Origin: Lachnospiraceae bacterium
GTDB lineage: Bacteria; Bacillota; Clostridia; Lachnospirales; Lachnospiraceae
NCBI GenBank assembly: GCA_022510725.1
Contig: JAFLSW010000016.1
Span: 1 to 49,453 of the forward strand
DNA length: 49,453 nt
Direction of reading: 5' to 3'
Notes under the pieces: generated by a model
Databases searched by the model: none
Told to the model about the DNA's origin: nothing
The model's input: only the letters and a program-made list of their open reading frames with translations
Translations under genes and position numbers: made by a program
Shown: positions 8,261 through 15,522 of the stretch, one piece after another
How the letters are laid out: each line of letters starts with the position of its first letter
Numbering within the stretch: the first letter of the stretch is position 1

Positions 8261-8279
8261 GATACAATATCTATGTATC
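8261..8279. promoter_or_regulatory. Palindrome in the nrdR leader
   Basis: GATACA (8261-8266) and TGTATC (8274-8279) flank AATATCT, giving a 19-bp dyad about 38 bp before the nrdR start and downstream of the promoter. The AT-rich centre with ACA/TGT arms loosely resembles NrdR boxes, but this is an impression only. Confidence 0.35.
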
Positions 8280-8296
8280 ACAGACAGGTTGTTTAC

Positions 8297-8325
8297 ATTA
8301 TATTCCATAATATAGGTTATGTCAA
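8297..8325 (-). promoter_or_regulatory. Consensus sigma-A promoter of nrdR
   Basis: Minus strand TTGACA (8320-8325), exactly 17 bp, TATAAT (8297-8302): both boxes match consensus fully. A promoter this strong for a repressor gene implies that it is held down by a bound regulator. Confidence 0.9.
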
Positions 8326-8336
8326 CTATATTATGG
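8305..8336. promoter_or_regulatory. 11-bp inverted repeat inside the nrdR promoter, candidate operator
   Basis: CCATAATATAG (8305-8315) and CTATATTATGG (8326-8336) are perfect inverted copies separated by 10 bp, so their centres are 21 bp apart (two helical turns). One arm lies in the promoter spacer next to the -10 box and the other abuts the -35 box. Autoregulation by NrdR is the simplest idea. I reject a terminator role for the histidine kinase gene because no U-tract follows. Confidence 0.55.
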
Positions 8337-8366
8337 TAACTAATTTACATAACTATACCGCATCCA

Positions 8367-10526
8367 TTACATATATGTCTGCAGTACCCTGGTTACCTCC
8401 CCCATATCGATAGGTTTTGCAACATGGGCATTCATACCCGCATCCAGACATTTTTTCACATCATCCTGAAATGCATCGGCACTCATGGCGATGATAGGTA
8501 TGATCTTGGCATCTTCCCGATCCAGCTTTCGAATAGCCTTAGCAGCTTCGTAGCCCGTCATAACAGGCATCCGGATATCCATGATGATGGCATCATAGAA
8601 AGAAGGTGCGGATGCGCTAAGTTTATCTACACAGACCTGACCATTTTCTGCTCTCTCCACTTCCAATCCCAAAGGAGTGAGCAGCTCATACGCGATCTCC
8701 CAGTTCAGATCGTTATCTTCTGCCAGGAGAATATGCCTGCCTCTAAAATCCTCACCCTTTTCATGATGTTCTTTTGCTGCTTTTGCCATTTCTTCTGACA
8801 CTTCCGCCTTTTCCATATCAATGGCGATATGAAACTCGCTTCCCTCTCCCGGGGCGCTTTTGATCTCGATCGTCCCCTGCATGGCGTCCACGATATATTT
8901 GGTAATGGCCATGCCCAGTCCGGCGCCCTCGGTTTTCTGAATACGGGCGTTGTCCTCTCTGACAAAGGATTCAAATATCTTTTCCTGAAACTCCGGTGTC
9001 ATGCCCATTCCGTTATCCTTAACTAACAGATGCGTCCGCACATAGTCTTCTCCTCGCGGGGAAGGCTCTTGGTAAAGGGTCAGTTCAATTTTCCCTTCTT
9101 CCGGCGTGAATTTTACCGCATTGCCCAACAGATTGATCAGGATCTGATTCAAGCGCAGACCGTCACAACGCACTTCTTCTTTTATGATATCATAGATCGA
9201 TACATCAAATTTCTGTTTCTTGGAATCCACCTGGGGCTGTATGATATTTACTACGCCCTGCATTGTCTCTCTTAAGGATATCTGCTCCATATTGAGAGTC
9301 ATTTTTCCGCTTTCGATCTTGGACATATCCAGAATGTCATTGATCAGGCCCAACAGATGTTTACCGGACAGATCGATCTTTTTTAAACAGTTTTCCACCT
9401 GTTCCCTGTTATCCAGATGCGCGGAAGCGATGGCCGTCATTCCCACAATGGCATTCATAGGTGTCCGGATATCGTGACTCATATTGGACAAAAATTCGCT
9501 TTTTGCTTTACTGCTTTGTTCCGCCATTTTACGAGCCTCTTCCAATCCCTTCATCTGCTGTTCCGTCAGATTAAAGTAAACGGCAAACACCGCCATCAAA
9601 ACAAGCAGGATCAATCCGCAGGTGAGCATAGCCGTATATTTCCACTGTTCACTTAAAGAATCAATCGTCTCATTGATCTTGCCATAAGACATAAACATCA
9701 ACAGGTACCAGTCCGAATAGGGCAGATTGGTTCCGTAAAGATAACGCTGCTCCCCATCCAGGGAAGAAAACGCACCGGAATAATCCCTTCCTTCCGCCAT
9801 AGCCTGTGTCAATTCTGCAAGATACTGTCCACTGTTATTATTTTCCACTCCTTCATAAAGAGTCTGTACTCGTTCAAAATAGTTTTCTTCTTTTACATCC
9901 GTATCCCGGATCACAAAGCTTCCATCCTGTCTTATCACATAATAATAGGCCAAAGAATTGCCCATGTCCAAAAGCAGGGTATCGGTAACATAGTGGATGG
10001 GAATACCGGCGATCAGGGCAATGCTTTTCTCTTCCCCCTGGATAGGATAAGTTACAGGAACGCCCATGATAGCCAGATCCTCTCCTGCCGCACTTCTTCC
10101 TACGGTAATGGTTTCCTGCCCCTTTTCCAAAGCGGTAAAAAAGGCTTCTTCATCCTCTAATGACAGTTCATCTCCATAAAGCATCTCCAGCACACCGTCT
10201 TTTTCGTATAATGCCAGATGATCAAAGCCTCTTCCTTTCGCCATGCTCACAATGGATGTACGAAGGTCATTTTCATTTTTCACCATTTCCGGCGGCACAT
10301 CATTTACCAAAGCCGATATCTGAGACAGCCGCAGTTCCATACCGGTTTCAAAGCGGCCTGCTGCCTGTTGGCTCACATCCGACATATAGATTGCATCGAT
10401 CTCACCGATGGCTTCTATGCTCATTTGGTTAATGCGGGCAGTCTGCATTAAAAAGATCATAATACAGAGCAAGATTAAGAATATTAAGCTTCCCACCAAA
10501 AAATGCAAGGTTCTGTTTTTTTTCAT
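8367..10526 (-). CDS. Membrane-bound hybrid sensor histidine kinase
   Basis: This is a signal-transducing kinase that senses an extracytoplasmic cue and passes phosphate to its own receiver domain. The layout of the 719-residue protein is: membrane helix (about 8-28), a large extracellular Cache-like sensor region (about 30-290), a second helix (about 298-318), HisKA with the phospho-histidine near residue 351 (SNMSHDIRTPMNAIVG), HATPase_c with N box and G boxes (NQILINLLGNAVKF, KDNGMGM, EGAGLGMAITK), and a C-terminal REC domain with Asp near 650 (YDAIIMDIRMP). There is no output domain, so an HPt partner or another response regulator elsewhere is needed. I chose the ATG at 10526 (MKKNRT), which has GGAG six bases upstream. 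The in-frame ATG at 10547 sits at the ahpC terminator. No separate promoter is evident in the 24-bp gap. Confidence 0.93.
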   Translation of the reverse strand: MKKNRTLHFLVGSLIFLILLCIMIFLMQTARINQMSIEAIGEIDAIYMSDVSQQAAGRFETGMELRLSQISALVNDVPPEMVKNENDLRTSIVSMAKGRGFDHLALYEKDGVLEMLYGDELSLEDEEAFFTALEKGQETITVGRSAAGEDLAIMGVPVTYPIQGEEKSIALIAGIPIHYVTDTLLLDMGNSLAYYYVIRQDGSFVIRDTDVKEENYFERVQTLYEGVENNNSGQYLAELTQAMAEGRDYSGAFSSLDGEQRYLYGTNLPYSDWYLLMFMSYGKINETIDSLSEQWKYTAMLTCGLILLVLMAVFAVYFNLTEQQMKGLEEARKMAEQSSKAKSEFLSNMSHDIRTPMNAIVGMTAIASAHLDNREQVENCLKKIDLSGKHLLGLINDILDMSKIESGKMTLNMEQISLRETMQGVVNIIQPQVDSKKQKFDVSIYDIIKEEVRCDGLRLNQILINLLGNAVKFTPEEGKIELTLYQEPSPRGEDYVRTHLLVKDNGMGMTPEFQEKIFESFVREDNARIQKTEGAGLGMAITKYIVDAMQGTIEIKSAPGEGSEFHIAIDMEKAEVSEEMAKAAKEHHEKGEDFRGRHILLAEDNDLNWEIAYELLTPLGLEVERAENGQVCVDKLSASAPSFYDAIIMDIRMPVMTGYEAAKAIRKLDREDAKIIPIIAMSADAFQDDVKKCLDAGMNAHVAKPIDMGEVTRVLQTYM

Positions 10527-10549
10527 TTCCGTCTCCAAATTAAGCATAC

Positions 10550-10578
10550 AAAAAGCCGCCGCAAAAGCAACGGCTTTT
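10550..10578 (-). terminator. Rho-independent terminator of ahpC
   Basis: Minus-strand RNA GCCGUUGC, loop UUUU, GCGGCGGC pairs over 8 bp with two G-U wobbles and is followed by TTTTTG. On the plus strand the wobbles would be mismatches. It lies 15 bp after the ahpC stop and ends about 24 bp before the histidine kinase start. Confidence 0.85.
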
Positions 10579-10593
10579 CTGATTCTTTTAAAT

Positions 10594-11157
10594 TTAAATC
10601 TGTCCTACCAGTTCCAGACCGGGCTTTAAAGTCTCGTCACCGGGATGCCAGCTTGCAGGACATACTACATCGCCATGTTCTGCTACAAACTGTAATGCCT
10701 GTACTTTACGCAGCAATTCGCTGGCGCTTCTTCCTACATTTTCGGCATTCACTTCATATGCTACGATCTTGCCTTCGGGATTGACAATAAAGGTTCCTCT
10801 TTCGGCAGTACCGTCTTCTTCGATCAAAACATCAAAATCTCTCGTCAATATATGATTGGGATCTGCCAGCATAGGGAATTTGATCTTGCGGATGCTCTTA
10901 GATGCATCATACCACGCTTTATGTACATAATGGGTGTCACAGGAAACTGCAAAGATCTCACAGTCGATCTCTTTAAACTCCTCATACTTTTCTGCCAGTT
11001 CCCGAAGCTCTGTGGGGCAGACAAAAGTAAAATCTGCCGGATAGAAGAAAAATACACTCCATTTTCCTAAAATGTCCGCCTTGGAAAAATTATGGAAAGC
11101 TTCCTTCCAAAAAGCTGAAACGGAGAAATCTCCCACTTCTTTATTGATCATTGACAT
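10594..11157 (-). CDS. ahpC: Peroxiredoxin AhpC
   Basis: This typical 2-Cys peroxiredoxin reduces H2O2, organic hydroperoxides and peroxynitrite in the cytosol. The peroxidatic cysteine is Cys47 (ADFTFVCPTEL) and the resolving cysteine is Cys166 (GDVVCPASWHPG). The N-terminus MSMINKEVGDFSVSAF is characteristic of bacterial AhpC. Length (187 residues) is exactly typical when translation starts at the ATG at 11157, which has AGAGGAGGT seven bases upstream; longer in-frame starts lack support. It has its own consensus promoter and terminator. No ahpF reductase is adjacent, so electrons must come from a thioredoxin-like or AhpF partner elsewhere. It sits beside the OhrR-Gpx peroxide operon. Confidence 0.97.
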   Translation of the reverse strand: MSMINKEVGDFSVSAFWKEAFHNFSKADILGKWSVFFFYPADFTFVCPTELRELAEKYEEFKEIDCEIFAVSCDTHYVHKAWYDASKSIRKIKFPMLADPNHILTRDFDVLIEEDGTAERGTFIVNPEGKIVAYEVNAENVGRSASELLRKVQALQFVAEHGDVVCPASWHPGDETLKPGLELVGQI

Positions 11158-11199
11158 TATATATACCTCCTCTGCATTGTTTGTAAGATGTACTATCTC

Positions 11200-11228
11200 A
11201 TTATAGGGCTTATAAGGCAAAATGTCAA
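11200..11228 (-). promoter_or_regulatory. Consensus sigma-A promoter of ahpC
   Basis: Minus strand TTGACA (11223-11228), 17 bp, TATAAT (11200-11205). Both boxes are perfect. The promoter begins just past the ohrR stop codon at 11237, separating ahpC from the upstream operon. I see no OhrR-type operator here. Confidence 0.9.
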
Positions 11229-11236
11229 TGAAAGAG

Positions 11237-11662
11237 CTATTTTAAAAGCTTATAGAGAATGCCATAAAGGGTCCCTGCTTCCTCCGGTTCCAAAGGCATG
11301 CATTTTGCCATCTTTCCCGGAATTGCGGCTGCCTTTTCTTTTAACTTTTCCCCATCCTTGGTCAAAGTTACCATGAGGTTACGCTCATCCTCTGTGGATC
11401 GCTTTCTGGTCACCAGGCCCTTTGCTTCCATTTTTTTAAGTAAGGGGGTCAAAGTACCGGAATCCAAATAGAGGCAGTTGCCCAATTCTTTTACTGTCAT
11501 GGTCTTCTTTTCCCACAACGCCATCATGGCGATATACTGGGTATAGGTCAGATCTATCTCATCCAAAAAAGGCTTATATTTTCTGATGATTTCTTTAGAG
11601 CAGGCGTATAGGGGAAAACACAGCTGGTTTTCTAACTTTAACGCATCATAATCTTTGTTCAT
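11237..11662 (-). CDS. ohrR: OhrR-type peroxide-sensing MarR family repressor
   Basis: OhrR dimers repress peroxide-defence genes and leave DNA when a reactive cysteine near the N-terminus is oxidised. With the start at the ATG at 11662 (GAAGG six bases upstream) the protein has 141 residues and the sensing cysteine is Cys15 in LKLENQLCFPLYACSKEI. That is the same number and context as I recall for Bacillus subtilis OhrR. The winged helix is clear: MTVKELGNCLYLDSGTLTPL and the wing RKRSTEDERN. Two other cysteines (Cys21 and one late) could make it a 2-Cys type. It is last in the gpx-flavodoxin-ohrR operon and overlaps the preceding gene. An OhrR-like operator lies at the gpx promoter, so it probably controls its own operon. 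Confidence 0.9.
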   Translation of the reverse strand: MNKDYDALKLENQLCFPLYACSKEIIRKYKPFLDEIDLTYTQYIAMMALWEKKTMTVKELGNCLYLDSGTLTPLLKKMEAKGLVTRKRSTEDERNLMVTLTKDGEKLKEKAAAIPGKMAKCMPLEPEEAGTLYGILYKLLK

Positions 11663-11664
11663 AC

Positions 11665-12084
11665 TCATCCTTCTTTTTTCTTCATGACCTCTTTTGCAAA
11701 TGCCGCTGCTTTAGCCTCATCTTCCTCATTGGGACGATTTTTATGCATGAGCATAAAGGAGCCTCTGCAGTGGAATTCCTCTTCCGCCATGGCGATGCCG
11801 TTTTCCTCCGCCAGTTTTTTCACCTGATTATAGGTGGAAGGAAGTAAAGCTGCCGTACTGAAATTGTAAATGCATCCGATCTTGTCCTTATTGTCTGCAA
11901 TAAATTTTTTCACCGCATGATCCACACCGGCAGCATAAACGGAACTCCCTAAAAATAACACATCCGTTTTTTCCTGTAAAGGTTCGCTAACTTCTTTTGC
12001 CTCCACACCGATTTCTTTTGCAATGGCATCCGCCAGTTTTTTGGTGTTGCCTGATCTGGTAAAATAACGAACTGCTGCACTCAT
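11665..12084 (-). CDS. Flavodoxin-domain protein
   Basis: This is a small cytosolic FMN-binding electron carrier of 139 residues. The phosphate-binding loop is at the N-terminus (VRYFTRSGNTKKLADAIA), in the normal flavodoxin position. The 50s region (DVLFLGSSVYAAGVD) and the late aromatic/Gly segment around residues 85-105 are in place for flavin stacking. Its ATG has GGAGG upstream and overlaps the gpx stop (ATGA). It overlaps the ohrR start in turn, so all three genes are tightly coupled. A flavodoxin between a glutathione peroxidase and OhrR suggests that it supplies reductant to thiol peroxide defence, but that is inference. It is not a long-chain flavodoxin and not a WrbA-type quinone reductase. 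Confidence 0.88.
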   Translation of the reverse strand: MSAAVRYFTRSGNTKKLADAIAKEIGVEAKEVSEPLQEKTDVLFLGSSVYAAGVDHAVKKFIADNKDKIGCIYNFSTAALLPSTYNQVKKLAEENGIAMAEEEFHCRGSFMLMHKNRPNEEDEAKAAAFAKEVMKKKEG

Positions 12085-12626
12085 GCCAATACCTCCTCTA
12101 CTTTTGTTTTTACTTTTTTCAAGTTAGTCATAGGCTCAAAGCGGGCAGCGATATTGCCTTCTCTGTCAATGAGAAACTTGGTGAAATTCCATTTTACATC
12201 GCTGCTGTCTTTGAAATTTTTGTCTTTCAGTTTTAACATCTGAGTCAACATCACTCCCATGGGATTTTTGTCAAATCCCTCAAAGGTAGTATTTTCTGTC
12301 AGCCACTTATAAAGGGGAATGGCATTCTCGCCGTTGACATCGATCTTGGAAAACTGAGGGAAAGTGATCCCGTAGCGGCCTGTACAAAAATCATGGATCT
12401 CCTCGTCGCTTCCCGGCGCCTGATTTGCAAACTGGTTGCAGGGAAAATCCAGAATCTCCAATCCATCCTTCTGATGCTCCTCATACAGATCCTGTAATTC
12501 CTCATACTGGGGAGTAAAGCCGCATCCGGTAGCGGTATTGACGATCAATAGCACCTTTCCTTTGTAGTCCCCTAAAGAAATCTCACTGCCGTCCTGGGCT
12601 TTTACCGTGAAATCATAAATGCTCAT
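12081..12626 (-). CDS. Glutathione peroxidase family thiol peroxidase (Cys type)
   Basis: This cytosolic peroxidase is most likely thioredoxin-dependent, as is usual for bacterial Cys-Gpx. The catalytic tetrad is visible: Cys35 (NTATGCGFTPQYEEL), the Gln in the NQ-containing segment FPCNQFANQAPGS (about 61-73), and Trp146/Asn147 in VKWNFTKFLID. The cysteine replaces the selenocysteine of animal enzymes. Cys81 (HDFCTGRYGITFP) occupies about the place of the resolving cysteine. The length of 181 residues is standard. The start has AAAGGAGGAAG upstream. It heads the operon with flavodoxin and ohrR, under a promoter that overlaps an OhrR-like operator. Confidence 0.95.
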   Translation of the reverse strand: MSIYDFTVKAQDGSEISLGDYKGKVLLIVNTATGCGFTPQYEELQDLYEEHQKDGLEILDFPCNQFANQAPGSDEEIHDFCTGRYGITFPQFSKIDVNGENAIPLYKWLTENTTFEGFDKNPMGVMLTQMLKLKDKNFKDSSDVKWNFTKFLIDREGNIAARFEPMTNLKKVKTKVEEVLA

Positions 12627-12648
12627 TATTTCTTCCTCCTTTTAATTT

Positions 12649-12677
12649 CACAAAATTAAATTGTGTACAATTTATTT
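12649..12677. promoter_or_regulatory. OhrR-type operator at the gpx promoter
   Basis: Two interlocked dyads are seen: CACAAAATTAAATTGTG (12649-12665) and AAATTGTGTACAATTT (12658-12673). The string AATTAAATTGT-TACAATTT closely resembles the remembered B. subtilis ohrA operator (TACAATTAAATTGTA repeats). It lies just downstream of the -10 box, about 20-50 bp before the gpx start, where bound OhrR would block transcription. Confidence 0.8.
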
Positions 12678-12683
12678 AGCAAA

Positions 12684-12712
12684 ATAATACCTTATCACTT
12701 TAGGTAAGTCAA
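12684..12712 (-). promoter_or_regulatory. Sigma-A promoter of the gpx-flavodoxin-ohrR operon
   Basis: Minus strand TTGACT (12707-12712), 17 bp, TATTAT (12684-12689). The start point would fall at the edge of the OhrR-like operator. Confidence 0.85.
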
Positions 12713-12748
12713 GACATTTTTTGTTTTATTTTATTCCTTCCATTTTCC

Positions 12749-12777
12749 TTTACATTTACTCCTTTGTAAGGTAAACT
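12749..12777 (+). promoter_or_regulatory. Promoter of the bacteriohemerythrin gene
   Basis: TTTACA (12749-12754), 17 bp, TAAACT (12772-12777), about 40 bp before the start codon. It is divergent from the gpx promoter with about 37 bp between the -35 boxes. Confidence 0.6.
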
Positions 12778-12816
12778 TATCAAAAACACCTGCACATACA
12801 TAGCAAGGAGGACAAC

Positions 12817-13641
12817 ATGTTCGAATTTACCGATGACTGTCTGCTTGGCGTAGAAGAAATAGATGATGAACACCGCCATTTGTTCGATCTTCTGAACGAA
12901 GCAGTATATATGTTGGAGAACGAATATATAGAGGACCGCTATTCCGAGATCAAGGATTTGTTAGAGGAATTGGATGAGTATGCGGATCAGCACTTTACCC
13001 ATGAAGAAGAATACATGGAGGGGCTGCGAGACCCGGAGTTGATCTTACAGCGTTCCCAGCACGCATTTTTCCGTGAGAAGGTCTTAGAATTTACCATGAA
13101 AAATATTGATGATCTGGATGAACAGCACGAAGCCCTGGCAGAACTCATCAACTTTCTGGCAAAATGGCTTTACCAGCACATCATTGCCAGCGATATCCTC
13201 ATTGGCAAGCTGCCTCCTTTGGAGGAATGGATGATCAAAGAAGACCCCTGCGAGTTTACAGACGAATATAAGGTGGGTATCGATAAGATCGACAAAGAAC
13301 ACAAAAATTTATTTGAGCTGATCGGCCATGCCAATCGCCTGGTACGCAACTGGGGTGATGGAGACCAATACGATGAGATCATGAGGATCCTGGGTGAACT
13401 GAAGGAATATACCAAGACCCACTTTGCCCACGAAGAGGAATATATGCTGGCAGTCCGGTATAAAGACTATGATGCACAAAAACGGGCTCACGAAGCCTTT
13501 ATTGCCAAATTGGACCATCTGAATGAGGAGGAGATCAAGAAAGACCCCCTGACTTATCTCCAAAGCCTGGTACAATTTTTGTTGGGCTGGCTCATCAATC
13601 ATATTTTACATGCAGACAAAAAGATCGGAGAGGCACTCTAA
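12817..13641 (+). CDS. Double-domain bacteriohemerythrin
   Basis: This di-iron O2-binding protein of 274 residues contains two complete hemerythrin domains in tandem. Domain 1 (about residues 5-128) has ligands His19 (DDEHRHLF), His59/Glu63 (QHFTHEEEYM), His82, His121 and Asp126 (YQHIIASD). Domain 2 (about 146-270) repeats them: His162 (DKEHKNLF), His202/Glu206 (THFAHEEEYM), His225, His262 and Asp267 (NHILHAD). All iron ligands are kept in both halves, so both should bind O2. There is no signal peptide or fused chemotaxis domain, so it is cytosolic. The start has AAGGAGG upstream. It lies next to peroxide-defence genes on the opposite strand, which fits O2 scavenging or sensing in an anaerobe. 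Its TAA overlaps the stop of the convergent ABC exporter gene. Confidence 0.95.
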   Translation: MFEFTDDCLLGVEEIDDEHRHLFDLLNEAVYMLENEYIEDRYSEIKDLLEELDEYADQHFTHEEEYMEGLRDPELILQRSQHAFFREKVLEFTMKNIDDLDEQHEALAELINFLAKWLYQHIIASDILIGKLPPLEEWMIKEDPCEFTDEYKVGIDKIDKEHKNLFELIGHANRLVRNWGDGDQYDEIMRILGELKEYTKTHFAHEEEYMLAVRYKDYDAQKRAHEAFIAKLDHLNEEEIKKDPLTYLQSLVQFLLGWLINHILHADKKIGEAL

Positions 13642-15521
13642 TCCAACTGTGCGATCTCGTGATACAGATCAGCATATCTGCCGCCTGCCTGTAACAGTTC
13701 CTCATGGGTGCCCCGTTCTATGATCTTACCCTGCTCCAATACCATGATGGCGTTGGACTTACGGACTGTAGACAGCCGATGAGCGATCACAAGGGTGGTA
13801 CGCCCTTTCATAATGGCATCCATTCCTTCTTCTATATGCCGCTCGGTTCTGGTATCCACGGAGCTGGTGGCCTCATCCAAGACCAATATGGGCGCTTTGG
13901 ATATGGCTGCCCTGGCAATGTTTAATAACTGCCGCTGACCTTGAGAAAGGTTGGCGGCATCTTGTTTTAACACCGTATCATATCCCTTTTCCAAATGCAT
14001 GATAAAGGAATGGGCGGAAGCGATCTTTGCCGCTTCTATCACTTCCTCGTCAGTGGCATCTAACCGCCCGTACCGAATATTTTCTCGCACCGTTCCCGTA
14101 AAGAGATGGGTATCCTGCAGCACCATGGCAATATTTTGCCGCAGGAAATCCTTATCTATATTTTCTATAGGCATCCCGTCTATGGTGATCTGCCCTTCCT
14201 GTATCTCATAAAATCCCGACAACAGATTGGTGACCGTAGTCTTTCCTGCTCCGGTAGAGCCTACAAAGGCAATCTTTTGTCCCGGCTTAGCATAGAAAGA
14301 AAGATCATGGAGGATGGTCCGCTCCGGGGTATAACCGAAATTGACATGCTCCACTTTAATATCGCCTTTTATCTTATCAGGTCGAAGGGCATCCACCCGC
14401 CTTTTTTCCGGCTCCTGATCCATGGCTTCAAAGACCCGCTCTGCTCCTGCCAAAGCGGAAAAAACATTATTCATCTGCATGGAGATCTCATTAATGGGGC
14501 GGTTAAATTGTCTGGTATAATTGACGGATACCGTCAGCCCGCCCAGATCGAAACCCCGTTTTACTACCAACAGTGCCCCTACACAGGCTGTCAGGGCATA
14601 GCCCATGTTACAAAGCTGATGAGTGACAGGTCCCATGATGCCGGAACGGAATTGTGCCTTGATCTGGGACTGCATCAATTCTTCATTGAGATAAGAAAAT
14701 TCATCCACTACGATCTCTTCGTGACTGTAAGCTTTCACTACCCGCTGTCCTGTCAGCATCTCCTGGACAAACCCATTTAATGTGCCCAAGTTTTTTTGCT
14801 GGGACCGATAGGCATTTCTGCCCTTCTTTACGATCAATCTGCTGGCAAAGACCAAAACAGGGGTGATCAGGATCGTTAAGGCTCCCAGGATCAGATTGGT
14901 GTATAACATCAAAAATATGGTTCCCACAATGGTAATGGCGCCGGAAACCATCTGGATCAATGTGGTATTTAACAGCTCTCCCACCGCATCCACATCATTG
15001 GTAAAGCGGCTCATAATATCCCCTGCGGCATGATCGTCAAAATACCGAATAGGCAGAGTCTGCAGCTTATCAAACAATTCCTTCCGCATCCGCTTTAGGG
15101 CGCTTTGGGAAACCTGCAGCATGATCCGCTGGGAAAGCCATTGACCTAAGACTGCCAAAAGATAAACTGCGGCCAGTACCAAAAGGGCAGACAAAAGTCC
15201 TGCAATACGCCCACTGATATCCGCCTGTGTCTCATCAAAATAGATGAACCGATTGATAATAGGGCGCAGCATATAAGAAGCTGTCAAGGAAGAAACCGTA
15301 AACACAAGGGTGGTAAAAAGAGCCAACAGAATCAGCTTTTTTTCCTTGCCCAAATAGGCAAGGAGCCTTTTTAAGGTCTTAGCCATATTTTTAGGCTTCC
15401 CATGAGCACCCATAGCCTGGTTTCTGCCGGGACCTCTTCCGATATCCATTTCTTTCTTTTGCTGCGTCTGGGCGGTTTGACCGTATTTTTCTTTCAGACG
15501 CAAAGCTCTTTCCGGATTCAT
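13638..15521 (-). CDS. ABC exporter half-transporter, subunit with canonical ATPase site
   Basis: This is one half of a heterodimeric multidrug/lipid-type ABC exporter in the membrane. With the start at ATG 15521 (AAGGAGG upstream, right after the upstream stop, TAACATG) it has 627 residues. A basic, Gln/Gly-rich cytoplasmic extension of about 50 residues precedes six membrane helices (about 60-340). The nucleotide-binding domain shows Walker A (GSTGAGKTTV), an altered signature LSQGQRQLL, Walker B with catalytic glutamate (ILVLDEATSSVD) and the H-loop (VIAHRLSTV). The partner at 15523-17244 carries the complementary features, as in BmrCD/LmrCD/TM287-288 pairs. Substrate unknown. Its stop TAG overlaps the stop of the convergent hemerythrin gene. 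Confidence 0.93.
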   Translation of the reverse strand: MNPERALRLKEKYGQTAQTQQKKEMDIGRGPGRNQAMGAHGKPKNMAKTLKRLLAYLGKEKKLILLALFTTLVFTVSSLTASYMLRPIINRFIYFDETQADISGRIAGLLSALLVLAAVYLLAVLGQWLSQRIMLQVSQSALKRMRKELFDKLQTLPIRYFDDHAAGDIMSRFTNDVDAVGELLNTTLIQMVSGAITIVGTIFLMLYTNLILGALTILITPVLVFASRLIVKKGRNAYRSQQKNLGTLNGFVQEMLTGQRVVKAYSHEEIVVDEFSYLNEELMQSQIKAQFRSGIMGPVTHQLCNMGYALTACVGALLVVKRGFDLGGLTVSVNYTRQFNRPINEISMQMNNVFSALAGAERVFEAMDQEPEKRRVDALRPDKIKGDIKVEHVNFGYTPERTILHDLSFYAKPGQKIAFVGSTGAGKTTVTNLLSGFYEIQEGQITIDGMPIENIDKDFLRQNIAMVLQDTHLFTGTVRENIRYGRLDATDEEVIEAAKIASAHSFIMHLEKGYDTVLKQDAANLSQGQRQLLNIARAAISKAPILVLDEATSSVDTRTERHIEEGMDAIMKGRTTLVIAHRLSTVRKSNAIMVLEQGKIIERGTHEELLQAGGRYADLYHEIAQLD

Positions 15522-15522
15522 G

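Noticed and set aside
8305-8336. Terminator of the histidine kinase gene
   Set aside because: The dyad is AT-rich, lacks a U-tract and lies inside the consensus nrdR promoter, so an operator is the better reading.
10527-10547. Upstream ATG for the histidine kinase
   Set aside because: It abuts the ahpC terminator T-tract and lacks a ribosome site, whereas ATG 10526 has GGAG.
14106-14780. 224-codon plus-strand open frame inside the ABC exporter gene
   Set aside because: The opposite strand encodes a full ABC transporter with all motifs, so this is a shadow.
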